Notes: a model not told the origin generated them from the letters alone. Positions 43,162 to 52,574 are shown, counted from the first letter of the stretch. The stretch is 64,000 nt of DNA from Aquimarina sp. Aq78 (GCF_900299525.1 NZ_OMKA01000007.1:62001-126000), one strand, 5' to 3'. Numbers and translations: made by a program.

Positions 43162-43912
43162 ACTTTTTGCATTAGTAGTAGTATTTTTAGTTATTTCCTG
43201 TAATAAGAAAAACGAAAAAACAAAAATCCTTTTTGTAACTACCAATATTAACGAAATGAAAAGTGAACCAAACGGAACTTATCTAATTGAATTAGCTGTT
43301 CCGTTTAATCAATTTTTAAAAAAGGGTTTTGAGATTGATATTGTATCACCAAAAGGTAAAGAAATTCCAATCTATCATAGTGGAGATACTACGATTGTAG
43401 TAAAATCTATTATCCAAAATGAAGTATTTAAAAACAAAACGGAAAATAGCTTAAAACCATCAGAAATCAATCCAAAAGAATATTTGGCCGTAATCATTCC
43501 TGGCGGATATGGACAATTTTGGGATACACATAAGAACAAAGACATTCTTCAGGTTATATCAGAAATATATGATTCTGGGGGTGTTATCGGAACAATTGGT
43601 CACGGAACTGCAACTCTTATAAATGTAAAATTAAAATCAGGAGAATACCTGGTAAAGGATAAAACAATGACAAGTTTCCCTACTTGGAATGAAAAAAACA
43701 TAATGAAACAATCCAACTTTGGGAAATTATTACCTTATGATATGGAAACAGAATTGCAAAAAAGAGGTGCTAATTTGAAAGTATATAATCACGAAAAGAA
43801 AATAAATTACGAAATAGTAGATTCTAAAAACAGGTTAATAACCGCTTCTTTTTCAAATAGTGGAGAATTTGTAGCGGATGAAGTACTAAAATTGATTAAC
43901 AAAAAAGAATAA
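43154..43912 (+). CDS. DJ-1/PfpI-like lipoprotein lacking the catalytic Cys
   Basis: 252 residues with a lipoprotein signal (VVFLVISC, Cys16). DJ-1/Hsp31-type fold: TKILFVTTNINEMKSEPNGT, GFEIDIVSPKGKE, LAVIIPGGYGQFWD and, at the nucleophile elbow, GTIGHGTATLINVKLKSG. Family members read A-x-C-H-G here; the codon at residue 149 is GGT (Gly), so the nucleophile is absent and Hsp31/deglycase chemistry is not expected. Coupled to the S41 peptidase by overlap, perhaps a binding or scaffold partner. Confidence 0.8.
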   Translation: MNKLFALVVVFLVISCNKKNEKTKILFVTTNINEMKSEPNGTYLIELAVPFNQFLKKGFEIDIVSPKGKEIPIYHSGDTTIVVKSIIQNEVFKNKTENSLKPSEINPKEYLAVIIPGGYGQFWDTHKNKDILQVISEIYDSGGVIGTIGHGTATLINVKLKSGEYLVKDKTMTSFPTWNEKNIMKQSNFGKLLPYDMETELQKRGANLKVYNHEKKINYEIVDSKNRLITASFSNSGEFVADEVLKLINKKE

Positions 43913-43997
43913 AAAGACGACTCTGTGTGTATTCAAAAATGTAGTTTTTTAACGTTATGTTTCACACAAAAATCGTTTGCAAACACCATTCTAAACT

Positions 43998-44465
43998 ATG
44001 AAATTATCTGATTTAATTGACAAAAAAATCTCAAAAATTCGATTCAACTACAAATTCGAAAATGAACATGGTATTCAAGAATTTCAATCTCAGATTAGAT
44101 TGTCAAATGGCCAAATTGTATTGTTACCTAAACATTTGGATGATAATTATGATTTGATTGAACATTATTCAAACCATAGAAGTACACCATTTGAGAAAGC
44201 CCAAAGATGCGGATTAACATCGAGATTAATGTTCAGAAATAAACAGATAATAGACATACATTTTAAGTTTTTGGATAACAAGTATTTAATGAATTCGTGC
44301 GCAATACTCGAATTAGATAACGGAAAGTTTGTAACTGAAAGCAATTATGGTTCAAAAGGCATAACGAATATAGATTTAAAAATTATGAACAAAGCTCAAT
44401 TCCAAAAGCTTGCCGATGATGAAATCCAAATACGATCGCTTCGAAAAGATATTTTGAATCGTTAA
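43998..44465 (+). CDS. Hypothetical protein
   Basis: 155 residues, cytoplasmic, beta-rich first half (KISKIRFNYKFENEHGIQEF, SQIRLSNGQIVLLPKHLDD) and DLIEHYSNHRSTPFEKAQRC. No family recognised. A repeat-like arm (CTAACAACATCTATAATT) follows 15 bases after the stop. The previous gap (43913-43997) holds an ACGTTATGTTTCACAC segment typical of right arms. Confidence 0.6.
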   Translation: MKLSDLIDKKISKIRFNYKFENEHGIQEFQSQIRLSNGQIVLLPKHLDDNYDLIEHYSNHRSTPFEKAQRCGLTSRLMFRNKQIIDIHFKFLDNKYLMNSCAILELDNGKFVTESNYGSKGITNIDLKIMNKAQFQKLADDEIQIRSLRKDILNR

Positions 44466-44506
44466 CAGTAAACGTATCCTAACAACATCTATAATTAAAA
44501 TAAAAA

Positions 44507-45103
44507 ATGTTTAAAAAATTCTTTGGAAAAAAAACTAAAAGCATAAAAGAGGATAAATTAAACAGTCCTAAAATTGATTGGCACATTAACGAATCAATAT
44601 TGACCTTTAATAATGGAGATGCTTATATGCATTACTACAATAAAGAAGCTGTAAAAAACTCTCAAGATCCAGCCTGGCAAAATCAAGGAGTATACTTTTG
44701 GAATAACGATGAAATATTTGAGAAGAAGTCTTTACCAGATGAATTTTTAGAATTTGAAAAGAAAATTTTCTTAATAAACGAAATTCCTGAATATATTACC
44801 ATTGCTGGTGGTAAAGCAATGCCTTGGTTTGGAAAACCTGGAGGAGGGGATAAATACTTCTTTCGATATGAGAACAATCCAATTAGCATAGAGGAAGCCG
44901 AAAAATTAAAGATTCTTATTTATTTTGAATATGTTGAGATAACAGAAAATAATACTTCAATATTAAATGATAGAGATAATTATATATTTCAACTTGATAA
45001 ATCAGTAGATTTCAAAGAAAAAGAGTTTTACCACGAAAATTTAAAAGTCTCCTTATCAGAACTATACCACAAAGGATTATTGAAAGTATTGAAAATAAAA
45101 TAA
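44507..45103 (+). CDS. TNT-like (NAD-glycohydrolase-fold) protein
   Basis: 198 residues, no signal peptide. The segment EYITIAGGKAMPWFGKPGGG, then DKYFF, matches the signature near the C-terminus of tuberculosis-necrotizing-toxin domains (usual form G-x-I-APWFGQPGGG-T-Q-Y). The end LSELYHKGLLKVLKIK resembles the final helix LI-x-x-G-Y-L-K. N-terminal residues before about 45 are not typical, and the catalytic Arg and Gln of TNT are not clearly present, so activity is uncertain. No immunity gene is identifiable next to it. Confidence 0.55.
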   Translation: MFKKFFGKKTKSIKEDKLNSPKIDWHINESILTFNNGDAYMHYYNKEAVKNSQDPAWQNQGVYFWNNDEIFEKKSLPDEFLEFEKKIFLINEIPEYITIAGGKAMPWFGKPGGGDKYFFRYENNPISIEEAEKLKILIYFEYVEITENNTSILNDRDNYIFQLDKSVDFKEKEFYHENLKVSLSELYHKGLLKVLKIK

Positions 45104-45322
45104 CGACACCCAATACGGTGTATAAAACGCTTATTTAAATAGAATTAGCTAAGTTCAACTCCAAAAGTTCAATTCTCTGAATTCCTGTACTAACCATCGT
45201 CGAGATGTTATAGTACTATAAGTCTATCCAAGAAAATAGATTCAGGCAACTATCTCAACAAAATTCGCGTCTATACTAATAGAGCCATTTAGCCTGATAA
45301 AAACAATGAATCTAAAAAACCA

Positions 45323-46216
45323 ATGAAATATTTCTTCAAAGTATTATTAATTGTTCTTCTAACCTCATGTACTTCAAAAAACAAAGATAAAGCCCAGCAA
45401 CATCATATGACCGATTTTCAGAAAGCACTCGCTGCATATCCGTCAATTGATAGTATCCCGAAACATCAGGTTTTAACCTTAGGAGTGTTTCATTTTGACA
45501 GATCAAGAGATGGTAGCGATGTGGTTGCCAATGAGCATATTGATATCTCAACAGATAGCAATCAAAAGGAGTTGGATAGCCTGATCAATTTATTAGAGCA
45601 ATTTAACCCCGGAAAAATAGCTGTAGAATGGCGTACATCTAATCAAGAATGGATGGATTCACTGTATACCGAATATCAAAAAGGAAATTATAAACTAGGT
45701 AAACATGAAACATTTCAACTAGGTTTTAAGTTAGCCAATGCTCTTGGTCATAGTAGAGTGTATTGTATAGATAATAACCCTCCATTCCCTGAATATATAA
45801 ACGCTATTGATGACTGGGGAGTATATGCGGATAGTCTTGGACATCTTAAATTATGGGAAGCTTATGATGATGAAAATAAAAGGTACAATACATTTATGGA
45901 CACCATACAGAGGCATCTCAATGTATACGATTATATAAAATTGATCAACTCGAAGCAGCATTCAAAAAGGTCAAAACAACTTTGGACAACTGGACTTGTA
46001 AATGTTGATCATGGAGGCAACTACTTAGGAGCAGACGCTGTTGGTAGATGGTACAGAAGAAACGTACGGCTATTCGCTAATTCAAAAAACTTAGTATCAA
46101 AAGATGAAAATTTACTCATCATCTATGGAGGGGCTCATAAGTGGATTCTGGATGAACTATTTGAATCAGCGCCTGATTTTCAAGCAGTAACACTTAACGA
46201 TTTGACAAAGCATTAA
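45323..46216 (+). CDS. DUF5694 (Tiki/EreA-like superfamily) lipoprotein
   Basis: 297 residues with lipoprotein signal (LLIVLLTSC). DUF5694 features: HQVLTLGVFHFDRSRDGSD, LEQFNPGKIAVEWRTSNQEW, HSRVYCIDNNPPFPEY and, near the C-terminus, LLIIYGGAHKWILDELFE. The G-x-FH ... E ... GGAH order is that of the TraB/Tiki metal-dependent superfamily, also represented at 3278. Periplasmic hydrolase, substrate unknown. Confidence 0.78.
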   Translation: MKYFFKVLLIVLLTSCTSKNKDKAQQHHMTDFQKALAAYPSIDSIPKHQVLTLGVFHFDRSRDGSDVVANEHIDISTDSNQKELDSLINLLEQFNPGKIAVEWRTSNQEWMDSLYTEYQKGNYKLGKHETFQLGFKLANALGHSRVYCIDNNPPFPEYINAIDDWGVYADSLGHLKLWEAYDDENKRYNTFMDTIQRHLNVYDYIKLINSKQHSKRSKQLWTTGLVNVDHGGNYLGADAVGRWYRRNVRLFANSKNLVSKDENLLIIYGGAHKWILDELFESAPDFQAVTLNDLTKH

Positions 46217-46454
46217 CATTTACGTGACGAGTTACTAGGTTTGATTCCTAAAATAGCATTAAACTGTTTGACTTCGCGTTTATGAAATTGAAAGAATTTA
46301 CGTAGAAAAAAAACGAATCTCTGGTTGGGTTGTTTCATGTGTATATAATTTTGGATATACCTTATTAGTAGTGCTACATATCAAAATATCACACTTTTTA
46401 GAAGAAATTTTTGAGATGCATACTTGTATGGATTAAGTTTTTAAAATAAATACA

Positions 46455-46494
46455 AGCAGGCATATACATACTGGTACATATATTGTGGTTATTT
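46455..46494. repeat. GTACTGGTAC-type hairpin element end
   Basis: GCATATACATAC-TG-GTACATATATTGTGG, the same block that ends the composite repeats at 4751 and 10530, directly before the start codon at 46500. The rest of gap 46217-46454 has no recognised feature apart from AT-rich sequence. Confidence 0.55.
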
Positions 46495-46499
46495 TTAAT

Positions 46500-47594
46500 A
46501 TGAAAAATATAGCAACCCTAACACTTTTTGTTCTCTTAATAAATACATTTTGCTACGGACAAAACCCATATAAGTATTCTAAGCCAAAAGATCTTAATGA
46601 CGGATGGAAAACAGCCCATCTAAGTTTACAGAATGTCGACACCACAAAAATCTATCAGTTATTCAAACAAATACATAATGGCAAAAATAAGTTACACAGT
46701 GTTTTGTTAGTGAAAAATGATAAAATCATTATCGAAGAATATTTTAACGACCATTCTTCAAATAAGCAACACGACCTTCGTTCTGCAACAAAAAGCATAA
46801 GATCAATTTTATTGGGAATTGCAATTGATCAAGGATTTATTAATAGCATCGACGACCCCATATCAAAGTATCTCAAAAACCCTGTGCCAACCAAAAATCT
46901 AGACAAGAGAAAAGATAAAATAACAATCAGGCATCTATTAACAATGTCACCCGGATTTGATTGCAATGATTGGGATAAGAAATCAAAAGGGCAAGAGGAT
47001 AAAGTTTATAAAAAAAGGGATTGGCTTCAATATACGCTTAATTTACCAATGGTTAATGAACCAGGAACTGTCTCAAATTATTGCTCGATGGGTGTAGTGT
47101 TACTAGCCGAAATAATAAGTCAAGCTTCGAAAATGACAATCGATAAATTTACTAAGCAATACCTATTCAATCCATTAGGTATTACTAATATAGGTTGGGA
47201 GCATACTTCAAATAAAAAGGTGATCCCTTCGGGAAAAAGGTTGTATATGACCTCACGTGACATGGCTAAAATCGGGCAATTGATACTCAATAATGGTAAG
47301 TGGAATGATAGACAAATTGTTTCTAAAAAATGGATTGAGGAAGCAACAACACCAAAAACAAAAATTACAGGAATTGATTACGGATATTTGTGGTGGAACA
47401 TTCCGTTTAAAATAAACGAAAAAGTGATAATTTCTAAAACAGCAACTGGAAACGGAGGGCAATATATCATGATTTTCCCTAAATTGGATATGGTTGCGGT
47501 ATTTACTGGAGGTGCATACAACTCGCAAGAAGACAAATTACCTTTTGCTATAATGAAAAACATCTTCCTGCCAACATTCATAAACGAAAAATAA
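46500..47594 (+). CDS. Secreted serine hydrolase (S12 / class C fold)
   Basis: 364 residues from the Met at 46500; signal peptide ends near NTFCYGQ. Motifs: SATK in DLRSATKSIRSILLGIAIDQ; Tyr in VSNYCSMGVVLLAEII (YCS instead of YxN); C-terminal ATGNGGQYIMIFP. Sister of the gene at 29562 (shared LGIAIDQG, GNGGQY-M). Its stop lies in ATAACAACGAGTAC, a repeat-type arm. Substrate unknown. Confidence 0.85.
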   Translation: MKNIATLTLFVLLINTFCYGQNPYKYSKPKDLNDGWKTAHLSLQNVDTTKIYQLFKQIHNGKNKLHSVLLVKNDKIIIEEYFNDHSSNKQHDLRSATKSIRSILLGIAIDQGFINSIDDPISKYLKNPVPTKNLDKRKDKITIRHLLTMSPGFDCNDWDKKSKGQEDKVYKKRDWLQYTLNLPMVNEPGTVSNYCSMGVVLLAEIISQASKMTIDKFTKQYLFNPLGITNIGWEHTSNKKVIPSGKRLYMTSRDMAKIGQLILNNGKWNDRQIVSKKWIEEATTPKTKITGIDYGYLWWNIPFKINEKVIISKTATGNGGQYIMIFPKLDMVAVFTGGAYNSQEDKLPFAIMKNIFLPTFINEK

Positions 47595-47860
47595 CAACGA
47601 GTACAATCCCAAAGATCATTTCAAAAACTGAAAGACACGACAAATCAATATCTTTGAAATCTAAAAAAACACATATAATAGCCAATAAATTTTTTCAAAA
47701 TTTTAATACTGATGGGAAAAATTGGTCTACGAATAAATAAGCCTAAAGCTTACCGTATATTTGCTATAGTACAAAGATTTAGAGAGGAAAAATTATAAAA
47801 CATACGAGGCCTACTCGTAACAAAGAGATTCTATAAATACCAATTAAATAAGGATTAATA
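47595..47860. repeat. Degenerate intergenic repeat
   Basis: The segment CCGTATATTTGCTATAGTAC, AAAGATTTA and GAAAAATTATAAAA (47763-47806) matches the inside of the attC-like element at 28801-28966. No clear right arm, so a decayed copy. Confidence 0.5.
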
Positions 47861-47881
47861 TTTTAATTAATCATCATAGTA

Positions 47882-48136
47882 ATGGACGATAAAAGTAATT
47901 CTAACCAACAACAGCCCAACAATCCTTTGCATGGGGTAAAATTAATAAACATATTAGAGATATTAGTAGTGCATTATGGCTGGGAGCGATTAGCTATGAA
48001 AATTAATATCAATTGTTTTAAAAAGGACCCTTCGATTAAATCTAGTCTCAAGTTTTTAAGAAAAACACAATGGGCAAGAGATAAGGTTGAACAACTTTAT
48101 CTTGAGTTACATAAAAAAATAACAGATGAATCATAA
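47882..48136 (+). CDS. VF530-family (DUF2132) DNA-binding protein
   Basis: 84 residues. [40 protein letters not shown] and [20 protein letters not shown] are the complete VF530 signature. The family has a small helical fold with DNA-binding ability and unknown biological role. Its stop overlaps the start of the PLP enzyme gene by 11 bases, so the two are translationally coupled, an unusual pairing. Confidence 0.9.
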   Translation: MDDKSNSNQQQPNNPLHGVKLINILEILVVHYGWERLAMKININCFKKDPSIKSSLKFLRKTQWARDKVEQLYLELHKKITDES

Positions 48137-49043
48137 ACTTCATATAGAAACACCAATTTATAGATCACACAAATTAAAAAGAGAACAACATAAAAATATA
48201 TTTTATAAGTTAGAATGCTATCAACCTACCGGATCCTTCAAAATTAGAGGAATGGAAGAATTATGTCGCTTTCATTTCGAAAAAGGCAAAAAAAATTTTA
48301 TTGCTTCTTCAGGCGGAAATGCTGGATATTCTTTAGCATACGTTGGGAAACACATAGGTGTAAAAGTTAAAGTGATCGTTCCTAAAACGACTTCTGAGTT
48401 TATGATTAACAAAATAGTAAACTTAGGGTCAGAAGTTGAAGTATATGGTAATGTTTGGGATGAAGCTCATCGATACGCCCAGAAAATTTCGAAAGAAACA
48501 GGTGCAGTCTATGTTTCCCCGTTTGACGACCCTCTACTTTGGAAAGGCCATTCGACTATTATTGATGAATGTGCAAGACAAATAAAGCAACCCGATAAGA
48601 TTATAGTATCTGTTGGTGGCGGTGGCTTACTTTGCGGAATATTCGAAGGAATGAAAAAAAATGGATGGAAAAACACTCAAGTGATTACAACCGAAACTAC
48701 GGGTGCAGCATCATTTTATAAAAGCTGGCAAGCAAAAAAAATTATAGAATTAGAAGAAATATCTTCTGTTGCAACCAGTTTAGGGGCCAAAAAAATTGCC
48801 GAAAAATCATTAGAATTAGCATCTCATTTCAATGTTAAACCAATCACAGTTAGTGATAAAGAAGCTATTGATGCTTCGTTTAATTTTTTAGATGAATATA
48901 ATGTGAACGTTGAACCGGCATGTGGAGCAGCACTTTCTGTTCCCTATTTTCATCCTGAATTGATAAAAGAAAATGAAACGGTTTTAGTAATTGTATGTGG
49001 CGGGGTGAATACACAAATAAAAACATTACTCAACAAAAAATAA
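48126..49043 (+). CDS. PLP-dependent serine/threonine dehydratase-like enzyme
   Basis: 305 residues, fold-type II PLP enzyme. Schiff-base Lys in [18 protein letters not shown]; substrate/PLP loop [16 protein letters not shown]; tetraglycine phosphate loop [13 protein letters not shown]; cofactor end [10 protein letters not shown]. No C-terminal ACT domain, so closer to catabolic L-serine dehydratase than biosynthetic IlvA. Expected to deaminate L-Ser/L-Thr to 2-oxo acids in the cytoplasm; specificity cannot be fixed. Confidence 0.85.
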   Translation: MNHKLHIETPIYRSHKLKREQHKNIFYKLECYQPTGSFKIRGMEELCRFHFEKGKKNFIASSGGNAGYSLAYVGKHIGVKVKVIVPKTTSEFMINKIVNLGSEVEVYGNVWDEAHRYAQKISKETGAVYVSPFDDPLLWKGHSTIIDECARQIKQPDKIIVSVGGGGLLCGIFEGMKKNGWKNTQVITTETTGAASFYKSWQAKKIIELEEISSVATSLGAKKIAEKSLELASHFNVKPITVSDKEAIDASFNFLDEYNVNVEPACGAALSVPYFHPELIKENETVLVIVCGGVNTQIKTLLNKK

Positions 49044-49226
49044 ACCGATACACCGGTAATACTAAAATACTACAAATACCTATCAAAAACATCATATCCT
49101 ATTTTGTAAAACCTTATTTTTGATATACGCTCATGTGTTTACCCGATGAGAGTTTAAAAATAAATACAAACGAGTACATGTCTACTCATATAGATCCCGT
49201 GATTACAAGTATCAAATCGAACCCCT

Positions 49227-50018
49227 ATGAAAACAATGATAACTCTTCTTTTTACATTGATTGTTGGCTCCTCTATCCATGCCCAAAAATCTTCATATGT
49301 TCTGGTAAATGATAGAACAGAAAATCAAAGTGTTATTAAATTTTTAGAAGGATTAATCGATAAAAAAGAAAGTATTGAAGAACTGGATTTATCTCACGGA
49401 AAACTAGATAGTATTCCAAAAATTATCGGAAAATTTAAAAACTTAAAAGTATTAAGATTATATGGTAATAATTTATCCTATATAACAAAAGAAATATGTC
49501 AGCTCACCAATTTAGAGCGTCTGGATTTAAGACTAAATATGCTTGAAAAATTACCCAAATCCATAGAATGTCTAAAACAATTAAAAGACTTAGACTTACA
49601 AGAGAATTTATTAACCGAATTACCCGAGTCGCTTGGAAATTTATCCAGCTTAACCGATTTGTCTCTACAAAACAATCCGATAAGAAAATTACCAAATTCA
49701 ATAGGAAATCTTAAACGATTAAAAAATATATTTTTAAGAAATAACGCAATCAAAGAGCTTCCTGATTCTTTTATCGACTTAGAAAATTTAGAAATTCTTT
49801 TTATCGTAAATAATCCTTTAGAACGACTTCCTGATTCAATAGGAAATATTAAAACATTACAAAGTATTTCTATCTATGACAACAAAATTTCGAGTTTACC
49901 TGGATCCATGGAGAATTTAACCAGATTAAGATATTTAGATATTCACGGAAATAAAATTAATCCTTCGGACATAGAGAACCTAAGGAAAAAATTAAAATAT
50001 TGTGAGATTGAAAAGTAA
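49227..50018 (+). CDS. Secreted leucine-rich-repeat protein
   Basis: 263 residues with signal peptide (LLFTLIVGSSIHA). From about residue 50 there are around nine LRRs of roughly 23 residues of the L-x-x-L-P-x-x-I/L-x-x-L type (LRLYGNNLSYITKEICQLTN, LDLQENLLTELPESLGNLSS). It forms a curved protein-binding solenoid in the periplasm or at the surface. No sorting domain. A degenerate hairpin-type repeat (AAACGAGTACATGTCTACTC) lies upstream at 49160-49190. Confidence 0.9.
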   Translation: MKTMITLLFTLIVGSSIHAQKSSYVLVNDRTENQSVIKFLEGLIDKKESIEELDLSHGKLDSIPKIIGKFKNLKVLRLYGNNLSYITKEICQLTNLERLDLRLNMLEKLPKSIECLKQLKDLDLQENLLTELPESLGNLSSLTDLSLQNNPIRKLPNSIGNLKRLKNIFLRNNAIKELPDSFIDLENLEILFIVNNPLERLPDSIGNIKTLQSISIYDNKISSLPGSMENLTRLRYLDIHGNKINPSDIENLRKKLKYCEIEK

Positions 50019-50198
50019 TGATCTGCTAATACTATGAAAATCAACTACCCTAGTTGATGGCAATGTTTTGCTTCAAAAAACAAAAATCACATAACAGAAT
50101 AGTATCTAATCAAATTCACAAAACATTAGCAATTTTTGGGTTGTAGCACTCTAAAAATAGTTAGACATTTGAATACACATTTCCTAAATGAAAAGAGT

Positions 50199-50711
50199 AT
50201 GAAAATTGAAAATTGTACAATAGATGATATCGATGAAATATACAGATTGTACCGAATAGCTTCGGCATATCAGAAATCAAAAGAAGGAGTTATTGTTTGG
50301 CCAGAATTTGAGCGAAAACTTGTAGAAGATAGTATTTCAGAAAACAGACAATTGAAACTCTCCATTGATAACAAAATTGCTTGTGTATGGACCATTACGT
50401 TTAGTGATGAGCAAATTTGGGAAGAAAAAAATGGCGATGCCGCTATCTATATTCATCGTATCGCAACGAATCCCGATTTTAGAGGTCAAAATTTTGTAGC
50501 AACTATTGTAAAATGGTCAAAAGAATATGCCAAAAAAAGTAATAAGGATTATATACGATTAGACACACTTGGTAATAATGTAAAACTTATCGAACATTAT
50601 AAAAAGGCTGGGTTTGACTTTTTAGGGTTCTTTGATTTAAAAAATACCGAAGGATTACCTGATCATTATGGTAAGGCTCCTGCCAGTTTATTCGAAATAA
50701 AGCTTAAATAG
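50199..50711 (+). CDS. GNAT-family N-acetyltransferase
   Basis: 170 residues from the Met at 50199; an upstream in-frame TTG is unlikely. GNAT features: MKIENCTIDDIDEIYRLYRI, a central strand AAIYIHRIATNPDFRGQNFV (acetyl-CoA binding loop R-G-Q-N-F instead of R/Q-x-x-G-x-G/A), and YIRLDTLGNNVKLIEHYKKA, then GFDFLGFF. Cytoplasmic transferase of unknown acceptor. Confidence 0.85.
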   Translation: MKIENCTIDDIDEIYRLYRIASAYQKSKEGVIVWPEFERKLVEDSISENRQLKLSIDNKIACVWTITFSDEQIWEEKNGDAAIYIHRIATNPDFRGQNFVATIVKWSKEYAKKSNKDYIRLDTLGNNVKLIEHYKKAGFDFLGFFDLKNTEGLPDHYGKAPASLFEIKLK

Positions 50712-50821
50712 TAACCTAAAGAAGAAAAAAAGCAACTCATCAATTTCACTGAAAACAGGGAACTAAAAAAGAGAAATGTAATCTATATTTGAGACAAAAT
50801 AATAGTAATTCTACCTGGCAC

Positions 50822-51724
50822 ATGAGTGACTTAAAAAATTTAATTATAGAAGAGATTAAAGAGTATGAATGGGACAAAATCGATGGTGTTATAAAATCAA
50901 TTATCCCTAATATTATTTTCTCGGTCGATGAGAACAAATCTACTCAAAATTTGTTAAATTCAAGATTTGGAGGGAAACCTGCAGCTCCTTCTGGTTTTAC
51001 GTGGCCTGTACAATCTTTAGGGCAAAAGGCTCCGCTTGCTTTCTTTTTTCAGCTTAATTTTGAAGAAATAAAACCATTTGACGTAGAGAATATATTCCCC
51101 AAAAAAGGAATTCTTTTATGTTTTGCTTCTGTAACAGATGATATCATGTGAGAAGACGATTTGGAAGATGCTTTTAAAATCTATTTCTTTCCAGATACAG
51201 AAAATCTTGAGTTTGTTGATATTCCAAACAACATTCCAGATGATCAAAAACTAGCTACAAGAACGATAACTTTTAAAAATAGTTTTCAACTTCCTCGTTA
51301 CCCTTTTAATTTTGCTTTACTAGAAGATGGTCATATTTCTGAAGATGATGCTGACGGAATTGATCAGGTTTCAGACGATATGATGAGTGAAGCTATCAAT
51401 ATCCAAATGCGAACAAAAATGGCTCTTGAGTCTGGTTTAAAACCACCAACTCCAAAAAATGATTTACACACGCTTTTTAGTCACAATATATTGTTAGGTG
51501 TTCCTTTTTCTGTTCAACATTATATTGCTGAAGAATGGGCCGAAAGACATCATGAAGATGATGATATGAGTCAAAATTACGTTAACCTAATTTCCTTTGA
51601 AATGAAAGGTCCTGAAGGATATGGATTTAGTTCAAACGGTGCTCATCTTTACCTTTGCATAGATAAAGAAGATCTAAAAAATAACGACTTTAGTAATGTT
51701 ATTGCCTTAGTTCAGAACACATAA
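50822..51724 (+). pseudogene. DUF1963 (YwqG-like) gene with in-frame TGA
   Basis: ATG at 50822 opens a DUF1963-like protein: NLLNSRFGGKPAAPSGFTWP, APLAFFFQLNFEEIKPFD, GILLCFASVTDDIM. It is interrupted by TGA at 51149-51151 and continues in the same frame with EDDLEDAFKIYFFPDTENLE through HNILLGVPFSVQHYIAEEWA and GFSSNGAHLYLCIDKEDLKN to 51724. The two halves together have normal YwqG length (about 300 residues). One base change from TGG (Trp) or CGA would restore it. Either a nonsense mutation, an assembly error, or read-through. Confidence 0.78.
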
Positions 51725-51887
51725 ATCCTTGTCTTTATTTCCTATTATGCATAGTCTAAAATTGCTAATAAACACAAGAGGTTTTAGCATGTAAACAGGG
51801 ATTAAACAATCACTACATCATAATATATCGAAGAAATAAAATTATCTTAGTAACGCTATATACAATTAGGGTAACATAAGACTAAAA

Positions 51888-52269
51888 ATGATGAACTTAG
51901 AAGAAAATAAAAAGAATGCAATAGCATTCTACAAAACTGCCTATACCGGAAAGCCAAAAAAAAGCGGTAGAACTCTATGTTGGTGATCAATATATTCAAC
52001 ACAATCCAGATGTTGAAGATGGTACTCAGGGGTTTATTGATTACTTCGAAAAAATGCAAGTCGAGTATCCTGAGAAATCAATTGAATTTGTACGTTGTAT
52101 TGCCGAAGATAATCTGGTAGCACTGCATACGCATCAAATCTGGCCCGGAAATGACGAATATATAACCATGGATTTTTTTAGATTTGATGAAAAAGGAAAA
52201 ATTGTGGAACATTGGGACGCTATCCAGCAAATCCCTGAAAAACGAGCAAATAAGAATACCATGTATTAA
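51888..52269 (+). pseudogene. SnoaL/NTF2-like gene with a one-base frameshift in an A-run
   Basis: MMNLEENKKNAIAFYKTAYT from 51888 is cut at an eight-A run (51957-51964). With seven A the frame joins AVELYVGDQYIQHNPDVEDG, then FIDYFEKMQVEYPEKSIEFV and HWDAIQQIPEKRANKN to 52269, a full-length SnoaL-like protein (about 126 residues). A homopolymer length error in sequencing or a recent lesion are both possible. TATCTTAG at 51843-51850 could be its -7 element. Confidence 0.75.
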
Positions 52270-52316
52270 TTAAAAACTACTGTAGGTACCACACTAAAAC
52301 CTAATTAAAGAATAGT

Positions 52317-52412
52317 GTATTCAGTACAATCAGAATGTAAAAATGATATACAAGGATTTATCAATTACTTCGAAAAAATGCAAATGGAGTATCTCGAGAA
52401 ATTAATTGAGTT
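52317..52412 (+). pseudogene. Decayed partial duplicate of the SnoaL-like gene
   Basis: ATTTATCAATTACTTCGAAA and AATGCAAATGGAGTATCTCG (52350-52395) match the middle of 51888-52269 (GTTTATTGATTACTTCGAAA, AATGCAAGTCGAGTATCCTG). Flanking TACAATCAGAATGT also matches. It has no open frame. It accounts for part of the 305-base gap 52270-52574; nothing else is recognised there. Confidence 0.7.
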
Positions 52413-52574
52413 AACCAATACACAGAAAAACACGGATTACAAACTACGTACAGTTATCTACCAATACTGATCACGTTAGAATTTTCTATCTTAGTCTCAA
52501 TATAACATATCGTCTCAGATAACTATATAAAAAATATAACCAAATCAACAGTATAAAAAAGAACATAATACCCG

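Noticed and set aside
3078..48000. CRISPR array
   Set aside because: Repeats are separated by whole genes, vary in length and have no regular spacers; no cas genes in the window.
51149..51151. Selenocysteine codon in the DUF1963 gene
   Set aside because: Flavobacteria generally lack selenocysteine machinery, DUF1963 is not a selenoprotein family, and no SECIS-like hairpin directly follows.
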